A program made the translations under genes and the position numbers. A DNA stretch of 64,000 nt from contig NC_051141.1 in assembly GCF_014839805.1 (NCBI RefSeq), forward strand, positions 15,756,777-15,820,776. Direction: 5' to 3'. The notes under the pieces were generated by a model. The model saw nothing but the letters and a program-made list of their open reading frames with translations, searched no databases and had not been told where the DNA came from. Below, piece by piece: positions 1-10,842 of this stretch (the first letter of the stretch is position 1; each line of letters begins with the position of its first letter). This stretch comes from Manduca sexta (Eukaryota > Arthropoda > Insecta > Lepidoptera > Sphingidae).

Positions 1-1590
1 TATACCTAATTGTTATTTCTAAATTTATACTATTTTTAACTTCTTTATACAATGTATACGCTATTATAATATATATTGATAAATTTTAATGTAATTGTAT
101 GCGTCCCGTGTAGGTGACCGCAATATCATATTATGAATGTACTCATACAGGACTGCGTGTACTTTTTCTTAAATAAATATATTCTTTATCTCATACTATA
201 CTAAATATTATTCGCGGCTTCGCCTGCGCGAATCGGTTTTCCCGCTACAAAACTTTGTGTGTACTTTTCTTGGATAAAATATTCGAAAGAAACGTAGCAC
301 TATCAAGACGCCAGTGCCATCAATTTCAAAACATCCAATTATACACATGAGGGCAAATAATTGGGATAAAAAGCAGCCCATATGTTAATCTATAATACAA
401 ACTGTATGTGTGGCAAGTCACATCCAAATCCGTCGAGAAGTTTCTGGGTTTACTTCGAACAAAAATCGCAACATTCAAACATACTTACCAATACCATTTT
501 TATATTGGCAAGATTCATATCGCAATAATAAAGCTAAACAAGGGTAAAAGGAACATCATCATTCAAATATTAGATTTAATCATTTATTTAAATGTTTCAC
601 AATTTTCCTTTCTAACTGCTGCTGTTATACAACCATAAAAAAGTAAATTCGGTATAACCGCTACTTCACTATCAAGTATCAAAATGGCTACAGTTTGCGG
701 CTTGCTAGAATAATGCTGCTTACAACGTGTATTTACAAATGAGCCGGGGCAGAAAAAAAATCAACATTACACTAACTACACGGTGCAAACAATATTGAGA
801 CGTAGCATAAATTACGTCATAAACTGCAACGGGCAAATACTATTTTAATATTGGAACATTCATACAATATAGTATATTATATAAAGTATAAGTATTCTTT
901 TCAAATATATACAAAAGTTAAACATGACCGTCGCCATTAAAACAAATGGTGTAATATTGACACGACTGCTTACTTGCATACCGCCTGGCGTGCACTCCCT
1001 TACACTTGGCTTTGTCAAAATAGTCTATACATTATGCAAAATAATGAGCAATTTGCAATAATATGTATAAAAAATATTGAATATTTTTATCAAAATATTT
1101 TTTTTTCAGCTGGAATAATGTAAATATAAATGAGTTCGAATAGCGATGACGTCACATATTTGTAAACATACGCTATTATCTAAACTACTGTTTCGTGTTT
1201 AGAGACGTGTGACGTCATATTACAAAATCGACATCATATTGCCGGAACAAACGTTTTTGCAGTTTATTTATTTAGTGGAATTTGTAATGATGTTTTTAAT
1301 TGGAATACTTATAATTAAGAATAAACATTATTTTTGGGTTCAAAGACACCACTTAACAATTTAAGAAGTTTTCCAGAAATAAGTTATAAGCATGTTGACG
1401 CCTTTTAAGCAAAGCAATATCGGCTTTGTGTTCTTTGTACATAATGATTATATATTTTATTTACAAATCTGAATATTCAAATAACGGAAAAGCTCGCTAG
1501 TGCCACTAATGCCCGACCAAAGGTCGATATCTAGCCGAAACCCTAGATTCGATCATCATTGGGCGCCACCATTACATAGACCCAACTGAC
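1..1590. other. DIP2 intron, left part
   Basis: AT-rich sequence with no supportable gene. Bases about 195-262 carry, in inverted orientation, the lepidopteran repeat end motif (GCGGCTTCGCCTGCGCG, then a CCCGCTAC segment), a remnant of an interspersed repeat. The open frame at 408-638 has no family features. Confidence 0.5.
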
Positions 1591-1783
1591 CTGGTAACTA
1601 TAACGCCCATTGCGGAACCGTCTGCAGCAGACGTGTGCTCTATATGCGCGGGGCTCTCGTCCGAGGGGCGCGGGGGAGGGATCCAGTCGCGCGGAGGCCG
1701 AGGCAGCTTCTCTGTCGACACCCATTGGAGGGACGGCCAGCCGCGGAACGACACAACGTCCCCTGACGATGTCTTGGGTAGAC
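1591..1783 (-). CDS. DIP2: DIP2 exon: LPK...FRGWPSLQWV to MGVIVT
   Basis: This 193-nt exon follows a CCCACCAG acceptor. Its first two bases complete the Gly codon begun in the previous exon, giving KGLPKTSSGDVVSFRGWP and then SLQWVSTEKLPRPPRDW, SPAHIEHTSAADGSAMGVIVT. Vertebrate DIP2 has GLPKxxxGEVxxFKGWPxLxW, then PPKDW, IEYKTSKEGSTxGVTVSH in the same order. The donor is CCAG-GTCAGT and the exit phase is 2, predicting a Ser codon and a continuation such as HASLLAQ in the next exon. That exon is not visible in bases 1-1590, so the gene continues past the left edge. Confidence 0.93.
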
Positions 1784-2218
1784 CTGGTGGGTGTAATGGT
1801 AAGTGAAATATTGCATATAAGCTGACCTACTTGTATTAACTCTGAATGTTACACAAATTCGTCGAAGTTTTGAGTGTATTTATGATATGACGGCGATGTC
1901 CTCGTTATATTATATTATACAAAATATCACCTAACGCTCCTTGTGTTGTTGTTCACCTAATCGAATATTGTGCGTTTGGCAACTTAACAAAAATCAGTTA
2001 AGATGCTAGATCTCAAGTTGACTTCAGAATAAATTCTACTATAATCATAGACACGTTAAATGAAACAAGTTTGTGTAAAGGAGATCGTCGTGATTGATGT
2101 GAACGTGTGGACTCGATGTGTGAGCAATAGAAATGCATGATCCACTGAAATAACTCACAAAAATATAAAACATAAGTTAAAAAAATACTTTTTGCAAAAC
2201 ATAAATAAAATAAAAAAC

Positions 2219-2614
2219 TGTAGGGACACAGAATGAATATGATAATTGTTGGAGACGAATGAAACTCGAAGCTCGGATTAATAATGAATGATTTATTGAT
2301 ACAGGTGCCCTATATTTATATCAATTGCTTAACGCCAGTAAGGTTGACACAACCAATGAGTGCGCGCGGGCAGCAGTCCATCTCTCTCGCACGAACCTAT
2401 AGCGCGCCCGCTCGCACACTATAAATATGTGCGCCTCAGCGCGCCGATGGCTGATTGCACCTCAGGTCCGATGCCGGTGAGCACGCCACGTACCGTCTTG
2501 GTTTGTTCGATTGGACAGACATTTTGCGCTCCATGTACGCGGTGTGAGATTGCACCCACTGTAGCCAGTTCGCATGCTTAACAGCGATATGTGGTTATGT
2601 GGGTAGATCCCACA
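2219..2614 (-). repeat. 3' LTR of the gypsy element
   Basis: This 396-bp repeat is the downstream LTR in element orientation. It matches 4773-5159 throughout by eye, except for one 9-bp tract (TCTCTCTCG) present only here. On the element strand it carries a TATAAATATA box (plus 2311-2320) and an AATAAA signal (plus 2292-2297) about 15 bases further on, implying a very short R region. Confidence 0.93.
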
Positions 2615-2622
2615 TCACTCCC

Positions 2623-3352
2623 TCAAGCGAAGCGTACATTTGGTTTTACCACTCTCCCGGATCTGGTGACGTAGGGCTGGTTAGACTGTCGAAAACTAAG
2701 GTCGGCTGTCTCCTCGATCGTTTCAGTGCAGATGTAGGCTGGCTTAAGCCTGTCTAGCGATATCACAGCTGAACGAAGCGGTAACTTGATCTTAAAGTAT
2801 TTGTCGTAACGCTTGATAACTTCGTAAGGGCCGTCGTAGGGCGGAGTCAGCGGAGGAACAACTTGATCGTTTCGCACGAAAACATGTGTGCACGTTGCCA
2901 GGTCTTTGTGCACGAACGGCTCTCGTCCAGTACTGTTAGAGCAAGATGTAGACTTGAGCGATGCCATGGTGTCCATAAGCCGACGAATGTAGTCATTTTC
3001 CTCATGACTTAACTTAGCCGTCGGGATGATGAAATCAGACGGTAAACGGAGTGTTGTTCCGTATGTCATCATTGCCGGGCTAAATTTTCCGTTGGGGCGG
3101 AGTGCGGTGCGTAATCCCAAAAGCACTGTAGGCAATTCATCCGTCCACTGAACGGAGTTACCGCGGGCCATTAGTGCTGCTTTCAAGGTTCGATGCCATC
3201 TTTCGATAAAGCCATTGGATTGTGGATGATAGGCTGTAGTGCGGATGCGTGAGATGCCAAACTTCTTCATCAGTGAGTTGAAAAGTTGCGACTCGAATTG
3301 CCGGCCTTGATCGGTTGATATGCGTGACGGGCATCCAAATCTTGTAAAGCGA
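2623..3352 (-). pseudogene. pol 3' part: integrase core remnant and C-terminus
   Basis: Starts abruptly at the deletion junction. It has the second catalytic Asp in STDQGRQFES and the catalytic Glu in TAYHPQSNGFIERWHRTLK of the DDE integrase, then the GPY/F module (TPPYDGPYEVIKRYDKYFKI) and a basic tail ending VKPNVRFA. The HHCC zinc domain and the first catalytic Asp are missing, so it cannot be active. The TGA stop at 2625-2623 is followed on the element strand by a purine tract (about 2615-2624) that directly abuts the 3' LTR. Confidence 0.9.
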
Positions 3353-3411
3353 ACCACATAGAAACTTCAAGCCCCCCGCGAAGAGCGGGGGGCTTGAAGT
3401 TTCTATGTGGT
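3353..3411. repeat. Perfect 27-bp inverted repeat at the retrotransposon deletion junction
   Basis: Arms 3353-3379 and 3385-3411 are exact reverse complements around a 5-base loop. In element orientation the first arm (3411-3385) is native reverse-transcriptase coding sequence (HHIETSSPP). The second arm is an inverted copy of it, placed exactly where RT, RNase H and the integrase N-terminus have been lost. Confidence 0.95.
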
Positions 3412-3952
3412 GAACGACATCATGTTTTACCGGCTGTTTAAGTGACATCGGTCGTAAAAGGTCCGGATACTGGATCAGGATGTCGTGGTATGCTTGGTCA
3501 TGGTTAATGATGTGTATTGTTCCCTCGAATGTTTTCACTTCAAAGGCGTCGATTGCTAATTCTGTGACCTTGTCGATCAGTTTTTTTCGATGAAGATCGA
3601 TTAGCAACTTGTAGTGACGGAGAAAGTCTGCTCCCAGGATAGAGGTTTTGACATCGGCGATAACGAATGTCCACGACAGATTACGACGAAGGCCTAGATT
3701 GAGCCTGAGCGTCTTCTCTCCGTATGTTCTGATGGGGGTATTATTCGCTGCGTATAGTCTGTAGTCACTTGATCTCTTGATTTTTCTGCCAGGAGTGGCC
3801 GCTAACACTGATATTTCGGCGCCAGTGTCAACGAGGAAACGTTCTCGCGTGTCGCGATCGTAGACACATAGGCGGTTTGTGGTATTGGGGACATCGACGC
3901 CCGCCACATTCGATGTCTGTTCTAGTTTAACGGCTTCTGTCTTCTGCAGCAC
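3380..3952 (-). pseudogene. pol 5' part: retropepsin and first residues of reverse transcriptase
   Basis: The frame overlaps the end of gag. It contains the aspartic protease active site FLVDTGAEISVL, the flap and hydrophobic region, and ILGADFL near the end of the fold. It then contains the linker leading into reverse transcriptase (HDVVHHIETSSPP), where the palindrome interrupts it. The protease would cleave the polyprotein. After the join the frame runs on through the wrong frame of the integrase segment, giving a nonsense tail. The catalytic palm, RNase H and integrase N-terminus are gone. Confidence 0.88.
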
Positions 3953-4754
3953 GGTGATTCGCAGCGCCGTGCCTTATCACAAAAACGATAGTGAAACCGG
4001 CACTCCCATGTCGGGTCGCCAGGTTTGGTAGACGACTTACTGCGTTGTCGAGGTCTCGAATGAGAACGATCAGGGCGTCTCTTGCGTGAGTAACGCTGCA
4101 TTGACCGTCCACGCAGTTCAGCAACCTCCAAGGTCAGCCTTTCAATTTGTTTTGCCAATATTTCCAACTGTGTGGGTACCCCCGGGTCGCTTGTTTCTCC
4201 CGATACCGCTTCAATCTTTGCTGTGGCGGGTTCTGAGTACTCTACCATCTTGTCAGCCATGGCCGCCAGTGTCTCCAGCGACGACTCGGTGTTAACTGAG
4301 AGCACAACGCGTACTTGGGCGGGTAGATGCTTCATCCATTCAATACGCAGTCCGCCATCCGTAATCATCCCTCTACCAAGCTCTCGCATCTTGCGCAGCA
4401 GCTGAGAGGGTTTTTGATCACCAACTCTAAGCCGCTGGTGAGTTTTTGGAAGTTTCTGACATCAGAGTCTTCGTACGCAGCTAACAAACGAGTCTTCAAA
4501 GTATTATATTTGTCAGTTGCGGGTGGATTGTAAAGAATATCTGTGAGGTGCTGGAGGTCCGTTGCCTGTAGCTGTTGCAGCACGTAGCGATATTTTTGAT
4601 CATCCGAAGTCTTCAGCGGGTCCACAACGGCTTCAAATTGCACGAACCATGCCCGAGGAATTTCTCGCCAGAAAGGTAGAAGTCTGGACTGTATGGAGAC
4701 AGCTGCCACGTCGAGTTCGAGCTTCGTTTCCTGGTTTGCTTCGGTCTTCTCCAT
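3922..4754 (-). pseudogene. gag of the gypsy element, frameshifted
   Basis: The reading frame starts at the ATG at 4754, inside the primer site. The N-terminal part contains FWREIPRAWFVQFEA and a KYRYVLQQL helix typical of insect gypsy capsid proteins, followed by an LTDILYNPP segment. A one-base deletion near 4424 shifts the frame. The rest continues in the overlapping frame (4389-3922) through VRVVLSVNTES, a coiled-coil-like QLEILAKQIERLTLEV segment and a C-terminal CRFHYRFCDKARRC motif with C-H-C-C spacing. Gag coats the RNA and forms the particle. This copy cannot make full-length Gag without a frame change. The last 31 bases overlap the pol frame. Confidence 0.85.
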
Positions 4755-4770
4755 CACGTCGGGGTCACCA
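4753..4770 (-). promoter_or_regulatory. Primer binding site, tRNA-Trp
   Basis: The plus strand reads ATCACGTCGGGGTCACCA. This equals the 3' end of eukaryotic tRNA-Trp including CCA over 18 bases, so the element RNA is complementary to it. It lies two bases inside the 5' LTR. The first ATG of gag (4754-4752) overlaps the site. Confidence 0.88.
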
Positions 4771-4772
4771 AA

Positions 4773-5159
4773 TGTAGGGACACAGAATGAATATGATAAT
4801 TGTTGGAGACGAATGAAACTCGAAGCTCGGATTAATAATGAATGATTTATTGATACAGGTGCCCTATATTTATATCAATTGCTTAACGCCAGTAAGGTTG
4901 ACACAACCAATGAGTGCGCGCGGGCAGCAGTCCACACGAACCTATAGCGCGCCCGCTCGCACACTATAAATATGTGCGCCTCAGCGCGCCGATGGCTGAT
5001 TGCACCTCAGGTCCGATGCCGGTGAGCACGCCACGTACCGTCTTGGTTTGTTCGATTGGACAGACATTTTGCGCTCCATGTACGCGGTGTGAGATTGCAC
5101 CCACTGTAGCCAGTTCGCATGCTTAACAGCGATATGTGGTTATGTGGGTAGATCCCACA
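4773..5159 (-). repeat. 5' LTR of the gypsy element
   Basis: This 387-bp repeat is the promoter LTR in element orientation. I saw no substitutions relative to 2219-2614, only the 9-bp indel, which suggests a recent insertion. It is followed on the element strand by two bases and then the primer binding site. The short open frame within it, also seen in the other LTR, is not treated as a gene. Confidence 0.93.
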
Positions 5160-5957
5160 AAACTAAAAAAAAAACATTGAGAAAAGGTAAAAAATACTTA
5201 GACCCCATTAAACAAGTAAGTGCTTACAATATTAAGCAAAAAAATAATAATAAAAGAAACTTAAAAAATCTTAGGAACAGCCTCTATTTCAACTTGTAAT
5301 TGACATCTACCGCCGGATTATATACTTTTTAACGATACGCAGTGCGTCGGCCGGCTCAGTAGGTGATACACAATATCATATTATTTTATTTATTGTAATC
5401 TACCTTGTACACAACAAATATAAAAAAATATTACTGTCAATGATATGATGCACGGAAAAACTCACTGAGTTTATGATTGCATTTGTTAGAAGAATATGCT
5501 GTGTAAGTTATTAACAAATATGTAAATAAAAATAAAAAAAAAAAATACGACCGAGCTGCTTAGCAACTGCTAACTGGCCAATTATTTGAATAAATTGTAC
5601 GCGGCAAACGTTGCATATCAAGTGTAAATTAATTTAAGTCTCATGAAGCAATCATCATATACTAACAGCTACGTAATATTGTTATTTTCATGTTATATCA
5701 TGATTGGGCAAATAAAAAAGCCTAATATGGTGGCGCCACTTTAGCTTTTTATTTTTTTAAGATAACGTCGACAGTACATGAAATTAGTTTTATAATTTAC
5801 TACATCATCGCAAGGAATTTTTTTTACTAGTCCGGCAATAAAAATACCTTTCAATTTATAACAGATATGGAACCTAAATCAGATTAAGGGAAAACCTATT
5901 TATTCCTTCTGAGTAATATACAGCATAAATAATGTTTAAAAAATTCGCATCACCTAC
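5160..5957. other. DIP2 intron between the gypsy element and the ANL exon
   Basis: AT-rich intron with A-rich runs (around 5164, 5526 and 5815). No gene, RNA or further repeat could be supported. Confidence 0.5.
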
Positions 5958-6269
5958 CTTTGAGACAAGCATCAGACGTTAACGCGTACTGTATGCCGCA
6001 CGATCCTAACAAGAATCCAACTTGCTGGAGTCCCGCGTCCCGTCTCGTCAGCGGCACTTCGATCGGCACCGGGACTATCCCGGCCTGCAGGCATCCGTAG
6101 AACGCGCACATGAAGTTGATCGGGTCGTTGTTGGGGTAGACCAGCGCGACTCGGTCCCCGGGCTTGATGGAGCTGTCTCCGGTGAGAGGTCCACCGCTAC
6201 TGGTTTTGGACGTGAACGTCTTATTGAGCAGCGCGTGGGCTATCTTCAACGAGCGGCTGAGCAGTTTGC
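5958..6269 (-). CDS. DIP2: DIP2 exon: ANL-domain core (PGDRVALVYPNNDP)
   Basis: This 312-nt exon follows a GTCCACAG acceptor and ends at AAAG-GTAGGT. It contains KLLSRSLKIAHALLNK, KPGDRVALVYPNNDPINF, CAFYGCLQAGIVPVPIEVP, LTRRDAGLQQVGFLLGSCG and ALTSDACLKG. These are the N-terminal Rossmann-like elements of the first ANL (acyl-AMP ligase-like) domain, and they are very close to vertebrate DIP2. DIP2 ANL domains are related to fatty-acyl-AMP ligases. The P-loop-like and catalytic motifs lie in later exons, outside the window, so activity cannot be judged. Confidence 0.97.
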
Positions 6270-6438
6270 CTGTGGACGGCAGATTCATTAAACACATCCA
6301 GTATTATACATATTTTATTATTTTTTATTATATTATACACATCTTTTAAAAATAGATACTTTTAATGGCACCATTGAGTTAGTTCATAGATCATTGATAG
6401 AGAATTACAGCGACAGCGAATTGACACAATACACTAAC

Positions 6439-6739
6439 CGTAAGTGAGCGAATTGCTGAGTTTCCCATTTGGGTCTAGGACAGTAGCAACATTGGCCTTG
6501 AAGGAAGCAGTGCCGTAGCGCTGCAGGGCTGCCTCCAGGTTCCTGGGCAGGCCGGCCGGCACGACCAGCTGCTCGCCCACCGCTGGCGTCATGGTGCCGC
6601 CCTCCGGCTTGGGCGCGTTAGGGTCCTTCGGATTGGCCGCCAGCTCGAGCTCGATGTCGTCATCCTCGTAGAACTCCGGCAGCGGCCGACGCTTGGGTCG
6701 CTTGAGCGTGTTTAGCAGCTGTTGGATTTTTGCTGACAC
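6439..6739 (-). CDS. DIP2: DIP2 exon: KIQQLLNTLKRPKR to the start of the first ANL domain
   Basis: This 301-nt exon has a CACTATTAG acceptor and a GTTAGT donor. It encodes VSAKIQQLLNTLKRPKR, then an acidic patch (EFYEDDDIELEL), then DPNAPKPEGG and LPRNLEAALQRYGTASFKA, ending in LTYG. This order is diagnostic of DIP2. The NLEAALQR helix and the following TVLDPNGK strand open the first adenylate-forming-like domain. One base of the last Gly codon is carried over and completed by the next exon, giving YGKLLSRSL. Confidence 0.97.
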
Positions 6740-8105
6740 CTAATAGTGATTTCAGGTAGAACGTCAACTTGGTGAACTCAAGGATTAGTTCCATTTATTA
6801 TATCACATCACCATAAACTGGACAAAAATACACATAAACACTCGAGTAAGCACAAGAGTGGAATGAAAATAAAAAAAAAGTACTTGGAACCATATCGATT
6901 AATGGAAAAATAAACTTATTTGTTCAATTATACTCTTTGCGCATAATAATCTGACTACCATACACAACAGTTTACTTAGGAACATTAATAAATATTATAC
7001 TAAAGTCTTAAATAATCTACCAAACTAAACTATTTCGGTACGTGTGAAATGCACATTTGTATGGCATGATTCTTATTTTTATCTAAGAAACACCTACTCA
7101 GCAATTAAACAAATGCACAAATTGAAGTTGCCGAAAGTCGATACCGCCATCAGAGGCGGCTTAGGAGAAAACGTACAAGTTTCTACAATAGCCAACAAGT
7201 TCTTTATCCACGATATAATTGAGAAACTTAAAAGCACCTAAAGAAGTCAGGAAACGGAAGTGTTGCATCGCAAGTTTACACTAGTCTAAATCACTTTTCC
7301 AATAAACAATTAAGTGTTTTGTAAAAACGAATGCCGATCATACTCAAGTGGGAACTTAGGGCCGTCTTCATAAATCAATCTCACCTTTAGGTAAGATCTC
7401 AAGTAGCCATTTAATGTATGGAAGTATTTAATAAATCAAGCTTTTGCTGACATTTAAAACCTTGTTCTCGGCTTAGTCGACATTGTTATATTAACAAAAG
7501 ACAACTGTCAAAATCGGCCAAATGCTGTGACTTAAGATATCATTTGAGATGTGGATATTTGGTTATTACGACGACTGTATTAAGATGCTGATTTTAATTA
7601 AACAGTATCTCCGCTGATATGATACTTTACAGCAGAACTGAATCACGTCTATTAATGCGGTTCTTAGTTTCCTCTGATATTACTGTAAAATTATTACCGA
7701 AAACTAACATGTGATGTGTTAATATTAATTGATATTCAACAGTTGTCTAAAATTTGATAAATCAGTAATTGAAAAATAAAACCTATAGCCATGCATATTC
7801 TTGTGATTTAGAACATTGCATTTTCAGCGGTTCCAGAAATACATATATAAAGGAGTTTTTAAAATCTGTGCTTTAAAATATAAATTGCATTTGCATAGTT
7901 TGGTACCTACTGCAAAGTTGTGATTTAGCATCGTAATGACTATATGCTTGTGAATATCTTAGCGGGAATGTAAATACTTATGACTTTCTTACACAAAATA
8001 ATGTAAACGGAAAAACAAATCAGTTGTCTCTTGCAAAAAAGGTTAAGTTCATTCTAAAAAAATGGACTGACAATGTCACCTAGAAAGCTAAGAAACACGA
8101 CGTAC
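6740..8105. other. DIP2 intron
   Basis: AT-rich, no supportable gene. The 65-codon frame at 7044-7241 has no family features. Around 7350-7560 the base composition is slightly higher in GC, as in old interspersed repeats, but no boundaries could be set. Confidence 0.4.
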
Positions 8106-8227
8106 CTTCCACCTGCCGGTGCCGGTGCCGGTATCCTCGGGCTGGGCGTAGCACTGCACGCGGTCGGCGACCAGAGCACCGCCGCGCCGCGCCCCGGACG
8201 ACGTGTGCGTCACGTCCGGCTGGACAT
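8106..8227 (-). CDS. DIP2: DIP2 exon: PDVTHTSS linker
   Basis: This 122-nt exon lies between a TTTGTCTAG acceptor and an AAG-GTACG donor. With one base from the previous exon it reads VQPDVTHTSSGARRGG through QPEDTGTGTGRWK and exits in phase 0, directly into VSAKIQQLLNTLKR of the next exon. Vertebrate DIP2 has PPDVTTYTSE at the same place, followed within about 40 residues by the same VSxKIQQLLNTLKRPKR motif. The GTGTG stretch comes from a short GGCACC tandem run and may vary in length. Confidence 0.9.
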
Positions 8228-8515
8228 CTAGACAAATGCAAACAAAAATACTATCTATTACAAATGCCAATAAACATATTATGCTTTAAGAACAGTCTCT
8301 TCATCAACGGTGACAATAAGAGCTAATTAAAAATCATATAAGAATTGCCGCGACACAAAAAGTTGCTAAAGTAAAAGCTATAAAGATAACCACAATACTG
8401 TCATAATTTGGGATACAGTAACCTTAATTTTGACTGTTATTGTAAATGATGAAAGTGGCCATTAGTAAAATTCATGGTTAAACTGATACTTAAACCCAAT
8501 TCGTTCACTTCTCGT

Positions 8516-8681
8516 TGACGACTGTTTTTAATAAACGATTCAACTTTCAAACCGATTCTGAGAATTAACCAATCAAATTAGGTCGTTTGTAAGTAAATCA
8601 AATAAACTCTGTTCTGATTGGTAAATTTTTGCGAAGAATAAAAAACAAGCGATTGAGATCGTTTATTGAAAACGGCGGTCA
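8516..8681. mobile_element. Short fold-back MITE
   Basis: The ends are imperfect inverted repeats of about 26 bases (8516-8541 and 8656-8681). They start TGAC and share GTTTT[T/C]AATAAACGAT. Further in, TTAACCAATCA and TGATTGGTAA are also inverted relative to each other, so most of the 166 bp can fold. No coding capacity. No clear target duplication was seen, so class is unassigned. Confidence 0.6.
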
Positions 8682-10449
8682 TTGTACACACTTGACTGTA
8701 CCTTGCTGTGCTTATAAAACTATGCATGTGTCACACGACAATAACCAATGATGGATTGTGCTCGTTATTATCGACCTTGCTGCCCATTAGCAAAGTGCAT
8801 CAATTCCATTACGATATTATATAAAAAGCAACAAATGATTGTATTTAGGTGGAAAATTCTATGAAAGTGTCGTATTGGAAAAGTTGCCTTTAAAAAATAC
8901 TTTTTAATCGTGTTAATTATGTACAAATTTGATATCATATTCCATAGGCGTCTTAATTATAGTAGCAATAATAAAATTATAATCTTTAAGTTTAAGTTTG
9001 CAATTAAAGTATTGCATAATTTTGTTCGGCAAGAAGCAAAATCTAAAATAATTAAAAAAATAATACTATTTTATTAAATTTTGCTATCTATTTTCATAAA
9101 TAACAAAGAGTTGGGATGTTTCCTGAAATGGGGTATATTATGAGGGATTAGAGCTTGGAAGAGAGTTAATGTTTTATTGAGCAGACAGTTTGAATACGCA
9201 TTCGTAAAGAGAACGACCTGCACAAACAATTACGCCCATAATATGTTTGGCGAAGATTTTCCAATCGTGTAACTAAAACAATATGTATAAATAACGTATT
9301 TGCGTATCGACCATTAGGCGACATCCCTACCTCGACGTGCAAATTTCCAAATCAATAAGTAATTATTTATATTGAAATTTACATACATTTTGATTACCCT
9401 ATCTAGAAAGCGAGATAAGGACATGTTTCGTTACTCAATACGCTGTTACGAGACCAACAAAAATGATAATACACACACAATAAATTGCGGAAATAATTAC
9501 AGGAATTACAGAAGTTGAAATGCAACGACAATCATTATACGAATTGGCAATAATTCTAACAAAACCGTTTTCTTAGGCTGAAGCTTTCACCATTACATAA
9601 CTACCTGACGTTATGTGTCTTAATCCTTGTCCGAGGGACTTGCAGACACTAATTCCACTGAACTTATGCTAATCTAATGCTGAGACCATGATTGAACGGA
9701 CGGTGAGAAACTTTTGAACAAACACGAGCTCCGCGCGTCCACATTGATCGTATTAATGTATTCCACGTTAATGCAATAGATGGGGGTGTTTGTATGTACC
9801 GGCATTTAATTTTAGAGTGGTCGCAAAATTAACTCTAATTATATTAATCACATAAACTTTTAAAAGGGGTTGAATTAGCAAATGTGGAAAGTAAAACTCG
9901 ATTTATCAAAATTTAAGTAGACGCACACGAATACTCGATAACAATTTAGCAGCGTCCGAGCGTATTATTTTTTAATCTGTTAAAACTTTAATTCGCTAAG
10001 CGTTTCGAGGCTCGTCTATTTTCGTTTGGTCGATTAGGGCCCATTCGAAGTGGCTGCTAATATGGGAAAAGGTTTGAAAGCTAGATCAAGATTTAAACAC
10101 ATCGATGCTGACATCGATCCGTACACTCTCTACCATGTTAAGATGAGACTTGTAGTTAAATATTATCAGACGTATTCATCAAACATTAAATTTTTTTACA
10201 AACACGAAAGGCAATGTCCGATATTTTTTCATCGCCTTTTGATTCTTTGATTCGCCGTTTAGACACAAAGAAGCGGTTCTGTAAGTGAATCTAATGTAGA
10301 CATGTTTATCGAGTTTTAGTGTCCCATCTCCAATAGTCCGACGTATGCCGTACACGTGTTCTTTGTATTCTGGCCAATTACAAACTTCGATAGAATTTTC
10401 AATCAACCAATATCAATTTCATTATTTTTGTTAGTCAAGTACATTACAC

Positions 10450-10650
10450 GATCGTCAAGTTTTACTATCTGGGCCCTTATTCTGTATGACAACGTAAACG
10501 CGTAACGCGGCCGTGTCATGTTATCTTCGTGAAATGTGCTTGAAATCGTATTCTGTATGCCAAATTCTATAGTCCTAAACGTGACGCGTTGCATTACGTG
10601 CTTGTTACGCACTATCGAAGTAACGTGTGGCATAGAGAATAAAGACCTCG
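10450..10650. repeat. Possible MITE with imperfect inverted ends
   Basis: The left end has CTTATTCTGTATGACA and the right end, read on the other strand, has CTTTATTCTCTATGCCACA. Both are followed by ACGT and CGTAAC-type motifs. The pattern suggests a degraded inverted-repeat element, but boundaries and target duplication are not clear. Confidence 0.35.
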
Positions 10651-10842
10651 TGCATTTAAACCCGGATTATTTCTGCTCAAGAACAAAAACTGCGAGTTAA
10701 ATTAACTTTGCAGTTCTTTCGACGGCGCGCACTCCGTATGCAATTTCTCCAGTCGGAGGAAATAATAATTCGCAAGAGTTGCACTTTATTGTCTTCACCA
10801 ACTATTGCTACTATTTAATTTCTTGAATATTGAACTTTTAAA

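Larger units (their letters stand above)
2219..5159 (-). mobile_element. Ty3/gypsy LTR retrotransposon, CsRn1-like, internally deleted
   Basis: A 2941-bp element on the minus strand. Flanking LTRs begin TGT and end ACA, with a 4-bp direct repeat AAAC outside (2215-2218 and 5160-5163). In element orientation the order is LTR, a primer site for tRNA-Trp, gag (frameshifted), protease, the first few codons of reverse transcriptase, then an abrupt join to the integrase core and C-terminus, a purine tract and the LTR. Reverse transcriptase, RNase H and the integrase N-terminus are missing. The tRNA-Trp primer and the C-H-C-C spacing in the gag finger region are hallmarks of the CsRn1/Kabuki group. 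It lies in a DIP2 intron in the same orientation as the gene. Confidence 0.93.

Noticed and set aside
1510..1804. Long stop-free plus-strand frame overlapping the DIP2 exon
   Set aside because: The minus strand gives a clear DIP2 match with matching splice sites and phase. The plus frame is the GC-rich shadow.
2360..2581. Open frame repeated at 4914-5126
   Set aside because: It lies inside the LTRs and is duplicated only because the LTRs are duplicated.
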